NCBI RefSeq assembly: GCF_900102685.1
Contig: NZ_FMZA01000024.1
Coordinates: 1 to 39,406, forward strand
Length of the DNA stretch: 39,406 nucleotides
Direction: 5' to 3'
DNA from: Melghirimyces thermohalophilus
GTDB lineage: Bacteria; Bacillota; Bacilli; Thermoactinomycetales; DSM-45169
Shown: one piece after another, positions 1 through 8,833 of the stretch
How the letters are laid out: every line of letters begins with the position of its first letter
Position numbering within the stretch: the stretch's first letter is position 1
Translations under genes and position numbers: made by a program
Notes under the pieces: generated by a model
What the model was told of the DNA's origin: nothing
Database searches by the model: none
Seen by the model: the letters and a program-made list of their open reading frames with translations, nothing else

Positions 1-237
1 CACGTGTGGGAAAAACATAAGGAAAAAGTGCGAGCCCATCGCCTTTCCTCTACGGGAAAATACCTGTACAAAAAACGGAAAGAGACGATCGAGCGAAGCT
101 TTGCAGACGCGAAAGAGCTGCACGGGCTTCGCTACTGCCGGTTGAGGGGAAGGGAAAAGGTCCAAGAGCAAGCGCTGATGACGGCCGCAGCGCAAAACAT
201 CAAGAAGATTGCCAACCACCTAACCAAAGCCGGTTAG
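1..237 (+). CDS. DDE transposase, C-terminal part (cut by window edge)
   Basis: This is the 3' end of an insertion-sequence transposase; the reading frame is open to the left edge of the window, so only about 78 residues are visible. The part seen is rich in Lys and Arg and contains [20 protein letters not shown], which resembles the block around the last catalytic glutamate in IS1182/IS4-like DDE transposases. The gene ends in a perfect 14-bp hairpin. No terminal inverted repeat can be recognised here. It lies next to rsmG, where Bacillus has noc and parA/parB, so it marks an insertion or rearrangement at the left edge of the conserved origin block. Family assignment is by resemblance only. 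Whether the element is intact cannot be judged. Confidence 0.75.
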   Translation, partial: HVWEKHKEKVRAHRLSSTGKYLYKKRKETIERSFADAKELHGLRYCRLRGREKVQEQALMTAAAQNIKKIANHLTKAG

Positions 238-256
238 GTGGTTGGGAGGCCTTTTT
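212..256 (+). terminator. Hairpin at the transposase 3' end
   Basis: A perfect 14-bp inverted repeat (212-225 with 232-245, six-base loop) overlaps the transposase stop codon. GAGGCC and then five T follow. It probably ends transposase transcription and may block read-through from outside the element. The T-run is offset from the stem, so it is not a textbook terminator. Confidence 0.55.
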
Positions 257-296
257 GATCCAGGTTTTGATACGTCGATGAGCTGGTTTTGTCCAT

Positions 297-339
297 AAAA
301 AAAAGTGTGGAGAAAGCAGTGAAGGGCTTTCTCCACACT
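297..339 (-). terminator. Intrinsic terminator of the rsmG operon
   Basis: A perfect 13-bp stem (304-316 with 327-339, ten-base loop) is followed on the minus strand by eight T (positions 304-297). It lies just downstream of the rsmG stop codon and is the expected end of the mnmE-mnmG-rsmG transcript. Confidence 0.85.
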
Positions 340-369
340 CTGCAGCCGTTACGGCTAACTCTTTTTTTA

Positions 370-1095
370 TCAGATGATTGGCTTGCGGGAGGGTGTCCCC
401 GGCTTGCGAGGGTAGGTCTTCGGTGTCGGGGACTCCTTCCGGATCATCAGCAGATGACGCTCTCCTAATCCTTGCGGCAAGGAAAGGGAAACTGGATCAA
501 CATCGGCTCCTCCCAACTTTTCCACCGCTCGGTTAGACTCCTCTATTTCCTCGGAAATATCCGGCCCCTTCATCGCTGTAAACCAGCCTCCTACCCGAAC
601 GAAAGGCAGGCAATATTCGGCAAGCACATTCAACCGGGCAACCGCCCGTGCCGTCGCCAAATCAAAGGATTCTCTGTACTGACGGCGTCGGGCCACTTCC
701 TCCGCCCGTCCATGAACACACTCCACCCCCGTAAGTCCCAGCTCTTCGGTCAGCTGCTGTAAAAAGGAGATCCGCTTATTGAGGGAATCCAAGAGCACGA
801 CCTGAAGATGAGGAAATGCGATTTTTAAAGGGATCCCGGGAAAGCCGGCCCCCGTACCTACATCGATCACCGACTCCAATTGGGTAACCGGCAACCGGAC
901 CGTCAAGGTTAGAGAATCATAAAAGTGTTTAATATAAACATCCTTTTCTTCAGTAATCGCAGTCAGGTTGAGCCGCCGGTTCCCTTCCACCAACCGTTGA
1001 TAATACCGACCAAACTGATCTAACTGCTCCCCATTTAACTCCAATCCCAAATATTCCCGAGCTTGGCCACCTAACCAGTTTCGGTAATCCATCAT
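370..1095 (-). CDS. rsmG: 16S rRNA (guanine527-N7)-methyltransferase RsmG
   Basis: RsmG (GidB) methylates G527 of 16S rRNA using S-adenosylmethionine; loss causes low-level streptomycin resistance in several bacteria. The 241-residue protein has the class I methyltransferase glycine motif DVGTGAGFPG at about residues 78-87, followed by PLKI, as is typical of the family. I chose the ATG at 1095 (or the adjacent one at 1092) because AAAGGAG lies directly upstream. The frame stays open to 1158, but that extension lacks a good ribosome-binding site. It lies downstream of mnmG on the same strand, about 60 bases away, and ends before a strong terminator, as in Bacillus. Confidence 0.95.
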   Translation of the reverse strand: MMDYRNWLGGQAREYLGLELNGEQLDQFGRYYQRLVEGNRRLNLTAITEEKDVYIKHFYDSLTLTVRLPVTQLESVIDVGTGAGFPGIPLKIAFPHLQVVLLDSLNKRISFLQQLTEELGLTGVECVHGRAEEVARRRQYRESFDLATARAVARLNVLAEYCLPFVRVGGWFTAMKGPDISEEIEESNRAVEKLGGADVDPVSLSLPQGLGERHLLMIRKESPTPKTYPRKPGTPSRKPII

Positions 1096-1158
1096 ACTCT
1101 CCTTTCTTCGATGAAAAAAGAGACCGGCTTTGGCCCCAGGGCCTTCACCGGTGAACAC

Positions 1159-3045
1159 TCATCCGCTGGCATGGGTGTGTCCACCCTGCTCGATGTAAAC
1201 CAGCAGGATGGACAGGTCAGAGGGATTGACACCGGATATGCGGGATGCCTGACCCAGTGATAGCGGACGAACGCGACTCAACTTTTCCCGGGCCTCTGAT
1301 GACATACCGCTGATCTCCTCATACTTGACCCAATCCGGGATCCGTTTATTCTCCATCTTTTTCATCTTTTCCACTTGTTGCATCGATTTTTTGATATACC
1401 CTTCATATTTGAGCTGAATTTCCACCTGCTCCGCCACTTCCGGGGAGACGGGCTTTTCAGGAGGAGATAACTCTTGAATATGGGCATATTTCACTTCCGG
1501 ACGTTTGATCAGTTTGGACAGCTCCACCGCATTATCCAGCTCGCTGGATTGGAGGCTTCGGAGCAGCTGTTGCACCTGTTCCGTCGGCTTCACCGTGGTA
1601 TTCCGAAGGCGGGTGATCTCCTGTTCGATCGCCTCCCGCTTAGAAACAAAACGGCGATAACGCTCTTCGGAAATCAGGCCTACCTGATAGCCCAACTCCG
1701 TCAGGCGCAGATCAGCATTATCGTGCCGTAACAATAGGCGGTACTCCGCCCGGGAAGTGAGCAAGCGGTAAGGCTCATTGGTCCCCTTCGTAACCAGATC
1801 ATCGATCAAAACCGCAATATACGCTTGGGAACGATCCAGCACCACCGCCTCTTTTTGCTGCACTTTGCGGGCGGCGTTGATTCCGGCCATAATCCCTTGG
1901 GCTGCAGCTTCTTCATAACCGGATGTTCCGTTGATCTGTCCAGCGGTAAACAGGTTTTCCACCCGCTTGGTTTCCAGGCTGGGCCAAAGCTGTGTCGGAA
2001 CGATCGCATCGTATTCGATGGCGTACCCCGTCCGCATCATCTCCGCTTCCTCAAGGCCATCGATGGTTCTGAGCAGGGATTGCTGCACCTCTTCCGGCAA
2101 GCTAGTGGACAAACCCTGAACATACATCTCCAACGTTTCGCGGCCTTCCGGTTCCAGAAAAATCTGGTGACGGTTTTTATCAGCAAAGCGGACGATTTTA
2201 TCTTCAATCGACGGACAGTAGCGCGGTCCCTCCCCTTCGATCACCCCGGAGTACATCGGGGCCCGATGCAAGTTATCCCGGATAAACTCGTGGGTTTTCT
2301 CGTTGGTGTACGTAAGCCAGCACGGTAATTGATCCGTGATATACTGCGTCGTTTCATAGGAGAATGCCCTCGGCTCCTCATCCCCCGGCTGAATCTCCAT
2401 CTTGGACGTATCCACCGTCGACTTGTTCACCCGCGGGGGCGTCCCTGTTTTGAAACGCACCGTTTCAAAGCCCAGATCGTGGAGATGGTGGGCCAGGTTG
2501 ATGGAAGGTTGCTGGTTGTTAGGGCCGCTCTCATAGGTGAGGTCACCGATGATCACCTTCCCGCGCAGATAGGTTCCCGTAGTCAAAACCACGGTAGTGG
2601 AATAGTACTTGGCTCCGGTTCGGGTCAGGACCCCTTCACACACCCCGTCGTTCACCAACAGTTTTTCCACCATGTTTTGATGGAGCACCAGGTTAGGCTC
2701 ATTCTCCAGTGCCTTTTTCATCTCCTGCTGGTACAACACCTTATCCGCCTGGGCGCGCAGGGCATAAACCGCTGGACCCTTGCGGGTATTCAGCATCCGC
2801 ATCTGAATATGGGTTTTGTCGATGTTGCGGCCCATCTCACCGCCCAGGGCATCCACCTCCCGAACCACGTGCCCCTTGGCGGGTCCGCCGACGGAAGGGT
2901 TGCAGGGCATATAGGCGATGGTATCCAGGCTCAAAGTCAGCAGAAGCGTGGAACAGCCCATCCGGGCGGATGCCAACGCCGCTTCGCAACCGGCGTGACC
3001 GGCCCCGATCACAATCACATCATACCGTTCTCCCGAAGTGGGCAT
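1159..3045 (-). CDS. mnmG: tRNA uridine-34 carboxymethylaminomethyl modification enzyme MnmG
   Basis: MnmG (GidA) is the FAD-binding partner of MnmE. Together they install the carboxymethylaminomethyl group at C5 of the wobble uridine in tRNAs reading two-codon boxes. The 628-residue length is normal for the family. The N-terminal dinucleotide-binding motif [10 protein letters not shown] is at about residues 14-23, with [12 protein letters not shown] (about 48-59) and TGTYLRG following. The helical C-terminal domain that contacts MnmE and tRNA is present. AAGGAGGG precedes the ATG. The gap from mnmE is 16 bases, so the two partners are co-transcribed. Confidence 0.97.
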   Translation of the reverse strand: MPTSGERYDVIVIGAGHAGCEAALASARMGCSTLLLTLSLDTIAYMPCNPSVGGPAKGHVVREVDALGGEMGRNIDKTHIQMRMLNTRKGPAVYALRAQADKVLYQQEMKKALENEPNLVLHQNMVEKLLVNDGVCEGVLTRTGAKYYSTTVVLTTGTYLRGKVIIGDLTYESGPNNQQPSINLAHHLHDLGFETVRFKTGTPPRVNKSTVDTSKMEIQPGDEEPRAFSYETTQYITDQLPCWLTYTNEKTHEFIRDNLHRAPMYSGVIEGEGPRYCPSIEDKIVRFADKNRHQIFLEPEGRETLEMYVQGLSTSLPEEVQQSLLRTIDGLEEAEMMRTGYAIEYDAIVPTQLWPSLETKRVENLFTAGQINGTSGYEEAAAQGIMAGINAARKVQQKEAVVLDRSQAYIAVLIDDLVTKGTNEPYRLLTSRAEYRLLLRHDNADLRLTELGYQVGLISEERYRRFVSKREAIEQEITRLRNTTVKPTEQVQQLLRSLQSSELDNAVELSKLIKRPEVKYAHIQELSPPEKPVSPEVAEQVEIQLKYEGYIKKSMQQVEKMKKMENKRIPDWVKYEEISGMSSEAREKLSRVRPLSLGQASRISGVNPSDLSILLVYIEQGGHTHASG

Positions 3046-3061
3046 CCGTATTCCCTCCTTT

Positions 3062-4438
3062 TTATTTCCCGAGGCAAAACTGGGAAAAAATTTGATCGAT
3101 CAGATCTTCACCGACGGTATCCCCGATGATTCCGCCAAGGGTTTGCCAAGCATTTTTCAAATCGATTTCCACCATATCCAGAGGAACACCGGACTGGATG
3201 CCGTCAATCGCCTCCTCCACCTGCTGTCGTGCTTGCTTCAACAGGGAGATGTGTCGGGTATTGCTCACATAAGTGGCGTCGGCGGAAGGGGCGCGACCTT
3301 CCATAAACAGGTCGGCGATCGCCTCCTCCAGGCGATCCAAACCTTCTTCCCTTTTGATCGAAGTGGTGATCAAGGGGATATCCTGCAGCGATTCCTTCAC
3401 TTCCTGCAAATCCAACTGCGGTTCGAGATCTGTCTTATTGACCACCACAATGGCAGTCAAATTGCGTACCACCTGCAGCAGTTTCCGGTCCTCTTCGGAC
3501 AAGGGCTCCGCGTAGTTGAGCAAAAGCAAAACGAGATCCGCTTCATCCAGCGCCTGCCGCGAGCGCTCCACGCCGATTTTTTCCACCAGATCCTCTGTTT
3601 CTCGGATTCCGGCGGTATCCACCAGTCGCAGCGGAATCCCCCGCACATTGACATACTCCTCGATCACATCCCGGGTGGTACCCGGTACATCGGTCACGAT
3701 CGCTTTATTTTCATGGGCCAGCGCGTTTAGCAAGGAAGATTTCCCCACATTGGGGCGGCCGATGATTGCCGTGGCAATCCCTTCCCGGTAGATTTTCCCC
3801 TGCCGCGCCGTCTGCAATAATTGCTCAATCTCTTCTTTGATATGACGGGATCGTTCCAATATGGTCTGTGCGGTCAATTCCTCCGCATCATACTCGGGAT
3901 AATCCACATTGACCGCCAGGTGGGCCAATGTCTCCAGGATATCTTGCCGCAGTCGTCGCACCAGCTGGGACAATCGCCCCTTCGCCTGATGCATCGCTAC
4001 CCGGGCAGCCCGGTCCGTCCGAGAACGGATCAGGTCGATCACTGCCTCCGCCTGGGATAAATCGATCCGCCCGTTCAAAAAGGCCCGCTTAGTAAATTCA
4101 CCGGGCTCCGCTGAGCGCGCTCCGGAGGAGAAAAGGGCCTCCAATACGTTTTGAACCGGCACCATTCCTCCGTGACAACTAATCTCCACCACATCTTCCC
4201 GGGTGAAAGTGCGGGGAGCCCTCATCACCGTTACCAGCACCTCATCGATCTGTTCCCCGGAATCGGGGTCGATGATATGACCGTAATGGACGGTATGGGT
4301 GTCGGCTTCAGAGAGCGAGCTTTTTCCCTGATAGATTTGATCGGCGATACGGACCGCATCGGGGCCGCTCACGCGGATCACCGCGATTCCCGCTTCCCCG
4401 ACAGGGGTCGAGATGGCTGCAATCGTATCGGTGTCCAT
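3062..4438 (-). CDS. mnmE: tRNA modification GTPase MnmE
   Basis: MnmE (TrmE/ThdF) is the GTPase half of the MnmE-MnmG wobble-uridine modification complex; its N-terminal domain binds a tetrahydrofolate derivative as one-carbon donor. The 458-residue protein shows the P-loop GRPNVGKSS at about 227-235, a DTAG switch II motif, NKTD for guanine recognition, and the family's C-terminal CLGK at 455-458, whose cysteine is needed for modification. The ATG at 4438 is preceded by GAGGTGA. A terminator separates it from khpB, so mnmE-mnmG-rsmG probably form their own transcription unit, though no clear promoter was identified. Confidence 0.97.
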   Translation of the reverse strand: MDTDTIAAISTPVGEAGIAVIRVSGPDAVRIADQIYQGKSSLSEADTHTVHYGHIIDPDSGEQIDEVLVTVMRAPRTFTREDVVEISCHGGMVPVQNVLEALFSSGARSAEPGEFTKRAFLNGRIDLSQAEAVIDLIRSRTDRAARVAMHQAKGRLSQLVRRLRQDILETLAHLAVNVDYPEYDAEELTAQTILERSRHIKEEIEQLLQTARQGKIYREGIATAIIGRPNVGKSSLLNALAHENKAIVTDVPGTTRDVIEEYVNVRGIPLRLVDTAGIRETEDLVEKIGVERSRQALDEADLVLLLLNYAEPLSEEDRKLLQVVRNLTAIVVVNKTDLEPQLDLQEVKESLQDIPLITTSIKREEGLDRLEEAIADLFMEGRAPSADATYVSNTRHISLLKQARQQVEEAIDGIQSGVPLDMVEIDLKNAWQTLGGIIGDTVGEDLIDQIFSQFCLGK

Positions 4439-4520
4439 CCCGCTTCACCTCAAATTTCGATCGAATATCTTTAGAATAACCTATGAAAGAAGCTTCGCAT
4501 ACGGTTTTTAGATAAACAGC

Positions 4521-4540
4521 AAAAAACTCCCCGAAGGGAG
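4521..4540 (-). terminator. Intrinsic terminator after khpB
   Basis: Read on the minus strand, CTCCC, a TTCG tetraloop and GGGAG are followed by six T. It lies between the khpB stop and the mnmE start and should end the rpmH-rnpA-yidD-yidC-khpB transcript or reduce read-through into mnmE. Confidence 0.75.
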
Positions 4541-4577
4541 AGTCATACAGGGACCATCAGACCTTAACGAAACGGTA

Positions 4578-5210
4578 TCAACGTTTGTCTCTGGGTGCCA
4601 CCACCACATTTCGTCGAGGTTCCTCCCCCTCGCTTTGGGTGGTCAGGTCGGTATATTGCTTCTGGATGTGATTGTGGATCACCTTTCGCTCCATCGGGCT
4701 CATCGGTTCCAGAGAGATTGCTTGTTTGGTCCGCTTTACCTTTCTGGCGATCCGATCCGCCAACTCGATCAAGCTCTGCCGACGGCGTTCCCGATATCCT
4801 TCCGCATCCAGGATCAAGCGGGTATAGGGACCCGTCGCACGATTGGCAGCCACATTGGTCAGATACTGAAGCGCGTCCAAGGTCTGACCCCGGCGTCCGA
4901 TCAGGAGGCCCAGGTCCTCCCCTGTAAACTGGATCCGCACATGATCGGATTCCTCGCTCTTCTCCATCTCTACTCCATCCAGACCCATGTGGTCAAGCAC
5001 TTCACGTAGAAAACGGAGCGCCTCCTCCGACGGGGAGGAGATCAACTCCACCTCCACCTTCGCATCCCGCCCGCCAAACAGGCCCAGAAATCTCCGGCTC
5101 GGTTCTTCCAAGACGGAGATTTTGGCCCGCTCCCGGTCGGCCCCCAGTTGACGGAGCGCTTCCGCTACCGCCGAATCAACCGTTTTTGCCGTTACGGTCA
5201 CTTTTTTCAA
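4578..5210 (-). CDS. khpB: RNA-binding protein KhpB (Jag, SpoIIIJ-associated)
   Basis: KhpB/Jag is a small RNA-binding protein that works with KhpA in Gram-positive bacteria and affects cell elongation and division; in Bacillus it is encoded next to spoIIIJ. The 210-residue protein has the family's three parts: an N-terminal Jag domain (about 1-50, with the RRFLGLFGGRDAKVEV segment), a KH domain (about 75-150, with the GLLIGRRGQTLDALQ nucleic-acid-binding loop), and a C-terminal R3H domain ending in HNHIQKQYTDL. The start is TTG at 5210, seven bases after GGAGGGTG. It lies 24 bases after yidC, so the two are co-transcribed. Confidence 0.95.
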   Translation of the reverse strand: MKKVTVTAKTVDSAVAEALRQLGADRERAKISVLEEPSRRFLGLFGGRDAKVEVELISSPSEEALRFLREVLDHMGLDGVEMEKSEESDHVRIQFTGEDLGLLIGRRGQTLDALQYLTNVAANRATGPYTRLILDAEGYRERRRQSLIELADRIARKVKRTKQAISLEPMSPMERKVIHNHIQKQYTDLTTQSEGEEPRRNVVVAPRDKR

Positions 5211-5234
5211 CGGGCTGCACCCTCCCGTATCCCT

Positions 5235-5987
5235 TTATGATTGGGCTTGGTTGTTTTTATTGGGTTTATATTTGTCGGAGATGAAATAGTACTGAACCAT
5301 GGTGAACAGGTTGCTGTACACCCAGTATAACGCCAAGGCCGACGGAAAGCTGAAGGCCAGCACGAAGATCATCACCGGCATGATAAACATAAACGCTCGC
5401 GCCTGGGGATTGTCTCCCATCCCCATCACTACCGACTGTAGGTAGGTGGTGGCTGCGGCGATCACCGGAAGGATGAAGTAGGGATCGGCATGACCCAAAT
5501 CCATCCACAGAAAACTGGCGCTGCGAATATTTTCATCCCGCATAATCGCTTGATAGAAGGCGATCAGAATCGGCAACTGGATCAATACCGGCAGACACCC
5601 GGCCAAGGGGTTCACATTGTGCTTCTGGAAGAGCTTCATCGTCTCTTGCTGCAATTTTTCCTGGTTGTTCTTGTATTTCTCCTGCAGCCTCTTCATCTCG
5701 GGCTGCAATGCCTGCATCGCCCGGGAGCTCTTCATCTGTTTTAACGTCAGCGGAAGGACAATAAGACGAATCAGGACGGTAGCCACCAAGATGGACAAAC
5801 CATAGCTTCCCAAAAGATCTTGTGTCGCATCCAACAAGTATTGCAAAGGTAAGACAAGATAACGTTCCCAAAAGCCGGCATTTTCCGGATCGATCGGTTT
5901 CATCTGATCCGGAGTAGGAGCGCAGCCACTCAAGGCCAACAGCGCTACTGCCATCATCATGGCTGGGAGCAGACGTCGTCTGAACAA
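5235..5987 (-). CDS. yidC: Membrane protein insertase YidC (SpoIIIJ type)
   Basis: YidC inserts and folds membrane proteins, with or without SecYEG; the SpoIIIJ paralogue is also needed for forespore development in Bacillus. The N-terminus is a lipoprotein signal peptide ending in LALSGC (Cys about 22). Several membrane segments follow, with the hallmark PVLIQLPILIAFYQA and a conserved arginine in the first core helix (STLVATVLIRLIVLPLTLKQ region). I start at TTG 5987, because AAGGAGG lies eight bases before it; an in-frame TTG at 6005 sits upstream of that binding site and is unlikely. Length is about 250 residues, normal for Gram-positive YidC. Confidence 0.93.
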   Translation of the reverse strand: MFRRRLLPAMMMAVALLALSGCAPTPDQMKPIDPENAGFWERYLVLPLQYLLDATQDLLGSYGLSILVATVLIRLIVLPLTLKQMKSSRAMQALQPEMKRLQEKYKNNQEKLQQETMKLFQKHNVNPLAGCLPVLIQLPILIAFYQAIMRDENIRSASFLWMDLGHADPYFILPVIAAATTYLQSVVMGMGDNPQARAFMFIMPVMIFVLAFSFPSALALYWVYSNLFTMVQYYFISDKYKPNKNNQAQS

Positions 5988-6056
5988 AAAGGATTCCTCC
6001 TTCAAATCATCCGGTTTCTATCTATTTATTGTACTGAGAGATGGTGTCGGACGGAT

Positions 6057-6266
6057 TTATGGGACCGGATCGTAGCCGCCGGGATGAAAGGGATGACATT
6101 TGGCAATCCGCTTCACCGTTAACCATCCCCCGCGCAAAATTCCGTAGCGGGAGATCGCCACAAATCCGTAGTGGGAACACGTCGGGGCAAATCGGCAAGT
6201 GGGGGGAATGAGCGGGGAGATAAAACGTTGGTAAAACCGAATCAACAGGAGTACCAAGCTTTTCAT
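6057..6266 (-). CDS. yidD: Membrane protein insertion efficiency factor YidD
   Basis: YidD is a small membrane-associated protein (69 residues here) that helps YidC-dependent insertion. The family signature is clear: [20 protein letters not shown], then YGILRGGWL and [13 protein letters not shown], with the three conserved cysteines. Its ATG overlaps the rnpA stop by four bases (ATGA), indicating translational coupling, and AAGGGGG precedes it. It lies 70 bases ahead of yidC in the same operon. A longer frame over the same stretch is a shadow. Confidence 0.95.
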   Translation of the reverse strand: MKSLVLLLIRFYQRFISPLIPPTCRFAPTCSHYGFVAISRYGILRGGWLTVKRIAKCHPFHPGGYDPVP

Positions 6267-6649
6267 TGCGATCCCCCTTCGCGGCTGTCTGTTTTAGGCC
6301 CCTCCGGACGTTTTTGGAACAACCGGGCTTTTTTAGCCACATGACGCAGACTGGACTTCATCTGATGGTAATCCATGTCCGCTGCCGGTTTGCGGGCAAT
6401 CAGAACAATATCCGTCCCTTCCGGAAGTTGGTTCACCCACGATCTCATAATCTCTTTTACCAACCGCTTGATCCGGTTGCGGGTCACGGCATTGCCCACT
6501 TTTTTGCTGACGGAAACCCCGATCCGCACCGGACCGGCATCCCTTCTGACACTCCGGTATATGACAAATTGCCGATTGGCCACCGATGTGCCCCTGCGGA
6601 AGGTGCGGCGAAAATCCCCCCGCCGTCTCAAGCGGTGTTCCTTCTGCAA
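6263..6649 (-). CDS. rnpA: Ribonuclease P protein component
   Basis: RnpA is the protein subunit of RNase P; it binds the catalytic RNA and the 5' leader of pre-tRNAs. The 128-residue protein carries the conserved basic motif [10 protein letters not shown] at about 58-67 and the N-terminal [12 protein letters not shown] block. The start is TTG at 6649, seven bases after AAGGAGG. It follows rpmH after an intergenic hairpin with a T-run, so the amount of RnpA relative to L34 is probably set by partial termination. The C-terminal 20 residues (after KKARLFQ) are variable. Confidence 0.95.
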   Translation of the reverse strand: MQKEHRLRRRGDFRRTFRRGTSVANRQFVIYRSVRRDAGPVRIGVSVSKKVGNAVTRNRIKRLVKEIMRSWVNQLPEGTDIVLIARKPAADMDYHQMKSSLRHVAKKARLFQKRPEGPKTDSREGGSQ

Positions 6650-6731
6650 GGAAGACCCTCCTTTTTCCGGGACCCTAGCACTATACCAGTATGTATCGGA
6701 AAGGACGATAAATAAACCCCGGTTTGATAGG

Positions 6732-6757
6732 AAAAAAGGCCACTTACCTGAGTGGCC
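6732..6757 (-). terminator. Terminator/attenuator between rpmH and rnpA
   Basis: Directly after the rpmH stop codon the minus strand reads GGCCACT, a six-base loop, AGTGGCC, then six T. It fits an intrinsic terminator that lets only part of the strong rpmH transcription continue into rnpA. Confidence 0.8.
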
Positions 6758-6892
6758 TTATGCAGACAAAAACTTTCTACCTTTACGACGGCGGTTTTTC
6801 AATACCTTCCGACCGTTCTTGGTGCTCATCCGCTGCCGGAAACCATGAACGTTCTTCCGACGCCGATTACTCGGTTGAAACGTACGCTTCAT
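6758..6892 (-). CDS. rpmH: 50S ribosomal protein L34
   Basis: L34 is the small basic protein of the large ribosomal subunit, encoded next to oriC in most bacteria. The gene encodes 44 residues starting [18 protein letters not shown] and ending KGRKFLSA, which matches the family in length and sequence. The ATG at 6892 has no convincing ribosome-binding site. The only strong one (AAAGGAGG at 6964-6957) lies about 65 bases upstream, in front of a 12-codon leader frame (see the findings). The gene is divergent from dnaA and is driven by a near-consensus promoter at 7044-7015. Confidence 0.97.
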   Translation of the reverse strand: MKRTFQPSNRRRKNVHGFRQRMSTKNGRKVLKNRRRKGRKFLSA

Positions 6893-6908
6893 ATGATTTC
6901 ATCCGGTT

Positions 6909-6947
6909 TCAATCCACAAGGTCCGCCCCGTCGGCGAACCCGTCCAA
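6909..6947 (-). other. Possible 12-codon leader peptide of rpmH
   Basis: A TTG at 6947, nine bases after AAAGGAGG, opens a frame of 12 codons (LDGFADGADLVD) closed by TGA. The stop lies 16 bases before the rpmH ATG. It would be translated from the strongest ribosome-binding site in the leader. Alternatively, the site only protects or primes the mRNA. There is no homology support. Confidence 0.35.
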
Positions 6948-7014
6948 CCGGATTCTCCTCCTTTCCAGCCATCAAAGTCAGCGAAAAATGTTCGCACGAA
7001 TGACATTCTTAATC

Positions 7015-7044
7015 ATTATATCCGTGTACCCAAAAAAATGTCAA
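7015..7044 (-). promoter_or_regulatory. rpmH promoter (sigma-A type)
   Basis: On the minus strand, TTGACA (7044-7039), an 18-base spacer and TATAAT (7020-7015) form a full-consensus promoter. Transcription should start near 7008, giving rpmH a leader of about 115 bases. Confidence 0.85.
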
Positions 7045-7061
7045 GAAAGTCGAAGGGGAGC

Positions 7062-7460
7062 TTGTCCACATGTGGACAACTGAGGGTCATTCGTTTATCC
7101 ACACGGGGATGCTCCGGTTATCCCCTGTTTATCCACAGTTTTCACCCCTGTGAAAAACTATTTTCCACACCGCTGTGAATTCTGTTGAAACCTTAACAGA
7201 TTCGTTGTGATGCCAATACAAATTTGATATGATATTCATGCTTTCCGCTTGTGGATAACCATATTCCGGAATCGATTCATCCACAGATGTGGATAACTCG
7301 ACAAACTATCCACAGGATCTTGTGGATGATTATTGTCCACATGGATGTGGACGTTGTGGATTGAAGGGATTCTCCCGCATAGAAAGCGGAATCCTCTTGT
7401 GGACGAATTGGTGGATCATTGACAAAAAAACTCTCAGGGGAGGGGGGAACCTGTGGATAC
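7062..7460. other. oriC, upstream DnaA-box cluster (rpmH-dnaA intergenic region)
   Basis: The 560-base gap between rpmH and dnaA holds many DnaA boxes (TTATCCACA). Exact copies are at 7095-7103 and 7129-7137 (plus), and 7250-7258 and 7288-7296 (minus). One-mismatch copies are at 7062-7070, 7071-7079 (back to back), 7161-7169, 7277-7285, 7306-7314, 7321-7329, 7333-7341 and 7452-7460; weaker ones lie at 7346-7363 and 7398-7406. This matches the upstream half of a bipartite Bacillus-type origin. The 7250-7363 part lies downstream of the dnaA promoter and so could also mediate DnaA autorepression. Confidence 0.92.
7205..7233 (+). promoter_or_regulatory. Probable dnaA promoter
   Basis: TTGTGA (7205-7210), a 17-base spacer and an extended -10 element TGATATGAT (TATGAT at 7228-7233) point to a start near 7240. 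It is embedded among DnaA boxes, as expected for autoregulation. Confidence 0.65.
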
Positions 7461-8802
7461 ACATATCCAAGAGCTATGGGCCCAAGCACTGGCACATATC
7501 CAGAAGAAACTATCCAAACCCAGCTTTGAAACTTGGTTGCAGGCGACGGAAGCGGTGGATTACCAAGATGATACCCTTATCGTCTCCGCACCCAACGAAT
7601 TTTCCCGGGATTGGCTGGAATCCCGGTATGCCAACATGGTACGGGATACCTTGCAAGAGGTGACCGGATCCGTGATCGGCGTTCAATTTATCACCCATTC
7701 CTCGACCCGGACAGAAGGGGAAGAGGAAGCCGCTGCCACGGAGGAAAAGCCTTCGGTACGCGAAAAAGAGCCCAAAACGATGCTGAATTCCCGCTATACT
7801 TTTGATACTTACGTCATCGGTTCGGGCAACCGGTTCGCTCATGCGGCCTCCCTCGCTGTGGCGGAGGCCCCCGCTAAGGCATACAACCCGCTGTTCATAT
7901 ACGGAGGAGTGGGATTGGGTAAAACCCACTTGATGCATGCGATCGGCAATTACGTCGTCTCCCATCCTTCCCACAACCGGGTCGTCTACCTGACGTCTGA
8001 AACCTTTACCAATGAATTTATCAATTCTATCCGTGACAACCGGACAGATGACTTCCGCAATAAGTATCGGAATGTGGATGTCCTGTTGATCGATGATATT
8101 CAGTTTTTGGCGGGGAAAGAACAGACCCAGGAGGAATTTTTCCACACCTTTAACACATTGCACGGCGAATCGAAACAGATCGTCATCTCCAGCGACCGGC
8201 CGCCCAAAGCGATTCCCACCCTTGAAGACCGGCTTCGCTCCCGCTTTGAATGGGGGCTGATCACCGATATCCAGCCGCCGGATCTGGAAACCCGCATCGC
8301 GATTTTGCGCAAAAAAGCGATCGCTGACAAACTGGACATCGACAGCGAAGTGATGGCTTTTATCGCCGACCGGATCGATACCAACATACGGGAGCTGGAA
8401 GGTGCACTCATTCGCGTTGTCGCCTATTCCGCTCTGATCAACCAGCCGGTCACAGTGGAACTGGCTGCCGAAGCGCTGAAGGATATCCTTTCCGACGCTA
8501 AACCCCGCGTCATCGGTATCCCCGATATCCAGCGGGAGGTTTGTACCTATTACCATTTGCGCATCGAAGACTTGAAAGGGAAAAAGCGGACCAAAAACGT
8601 CGCCTTGCCTCGACAGATCGCCATGTATCTGTGTCGGGAGCTGACCGATGCGTCCCTGCCCAAGATCGGTGAGGAATTCGGGGGACGGGATCATACCACC
8701 GTGATCCACGCCCACGAAAAGATATCCCGCACTCTGGCCATGGATCTCAGTCTGCAACAAGCAGTGGAGGATTTGAAAAAACGGTTGACCCAACGGGTCT
8801 GA
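7453..8802 (+). CDS. dnaA: Chromosomal replication initiator protein DnaA
   Basis: DnaA binds DnaA boxes at oriC, oligomerises with ATP and melts the origin, then helps load the helicase. The 449-residue protein has domain I (about 1-80), a variable acidic linker (85-108), the AAA+ domain with Walker [10 protein letters not shown] (151-159) and Walker B LLIDDIQF (211-218), and the C-terminal helix-turn-helix with the DnaA signature [15 protein letters not shown] (410-424). The start is GTG at 7453 after a G-rich binding site; this codon lies inside a DnaA-box-like sequence. Boxes both upstream and downstream suggest autoregulation. Confidence 0.99.
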   Translation: MDTHIQELWAQALAHIQKKLSKPSFETWLQATEAVDYQDDTLIVSAPNEFSRDWLESRYANMVRDTLQEVTGSVIGVQFITHSSTRTEGEEEAAATEEKPSVREKEPKTMLNSRYTFDTYVIGSGNRFAHAASLAVAEAPAKAYNPLFIYGGVGLGKTHLMHAIGNYVVSHPSHNRVVYLTSETFTNEFINSIRDNRTDDFRNKYRNVDVLLIDDIQFLAGKEQTQEEFFHTFNTLHGESKQIVISSDRPPKAIPTLEDRLRSRFEWGLITDIQPPDLETRIAILRKKAIADKLDIDSEVMAFIADRIDTNIRELEGALIRVVAYSALINQPVTVELAAEALKDILSDAKPRVIGIPDIQREVCTYYHLRIEDLKGKKRTKNVALPRQIAMYLCRELTDASLPKIGEEFGGRDHTTVIHAHEKISRTLAMDLSLQQAVEDLKKRLTQRV

Positions 8803-8833
8803 GTCCATGAAAAAACACGGCCGATGTGGAGGA

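Noticed and set aside
2329-3129. 266-codon plus-strand frame over mnmG
   Set aside because: Shadow of mnmG with His- and Gly-rich low-quality translation.
7510-8808. 432-codon open frame on the minus strand across dnaA
   Set aside because: It is antisense to dnaA, which has all family motifs. The translated composition (rich in Gly, His, Phe, Gln) is typical of shadow frames.
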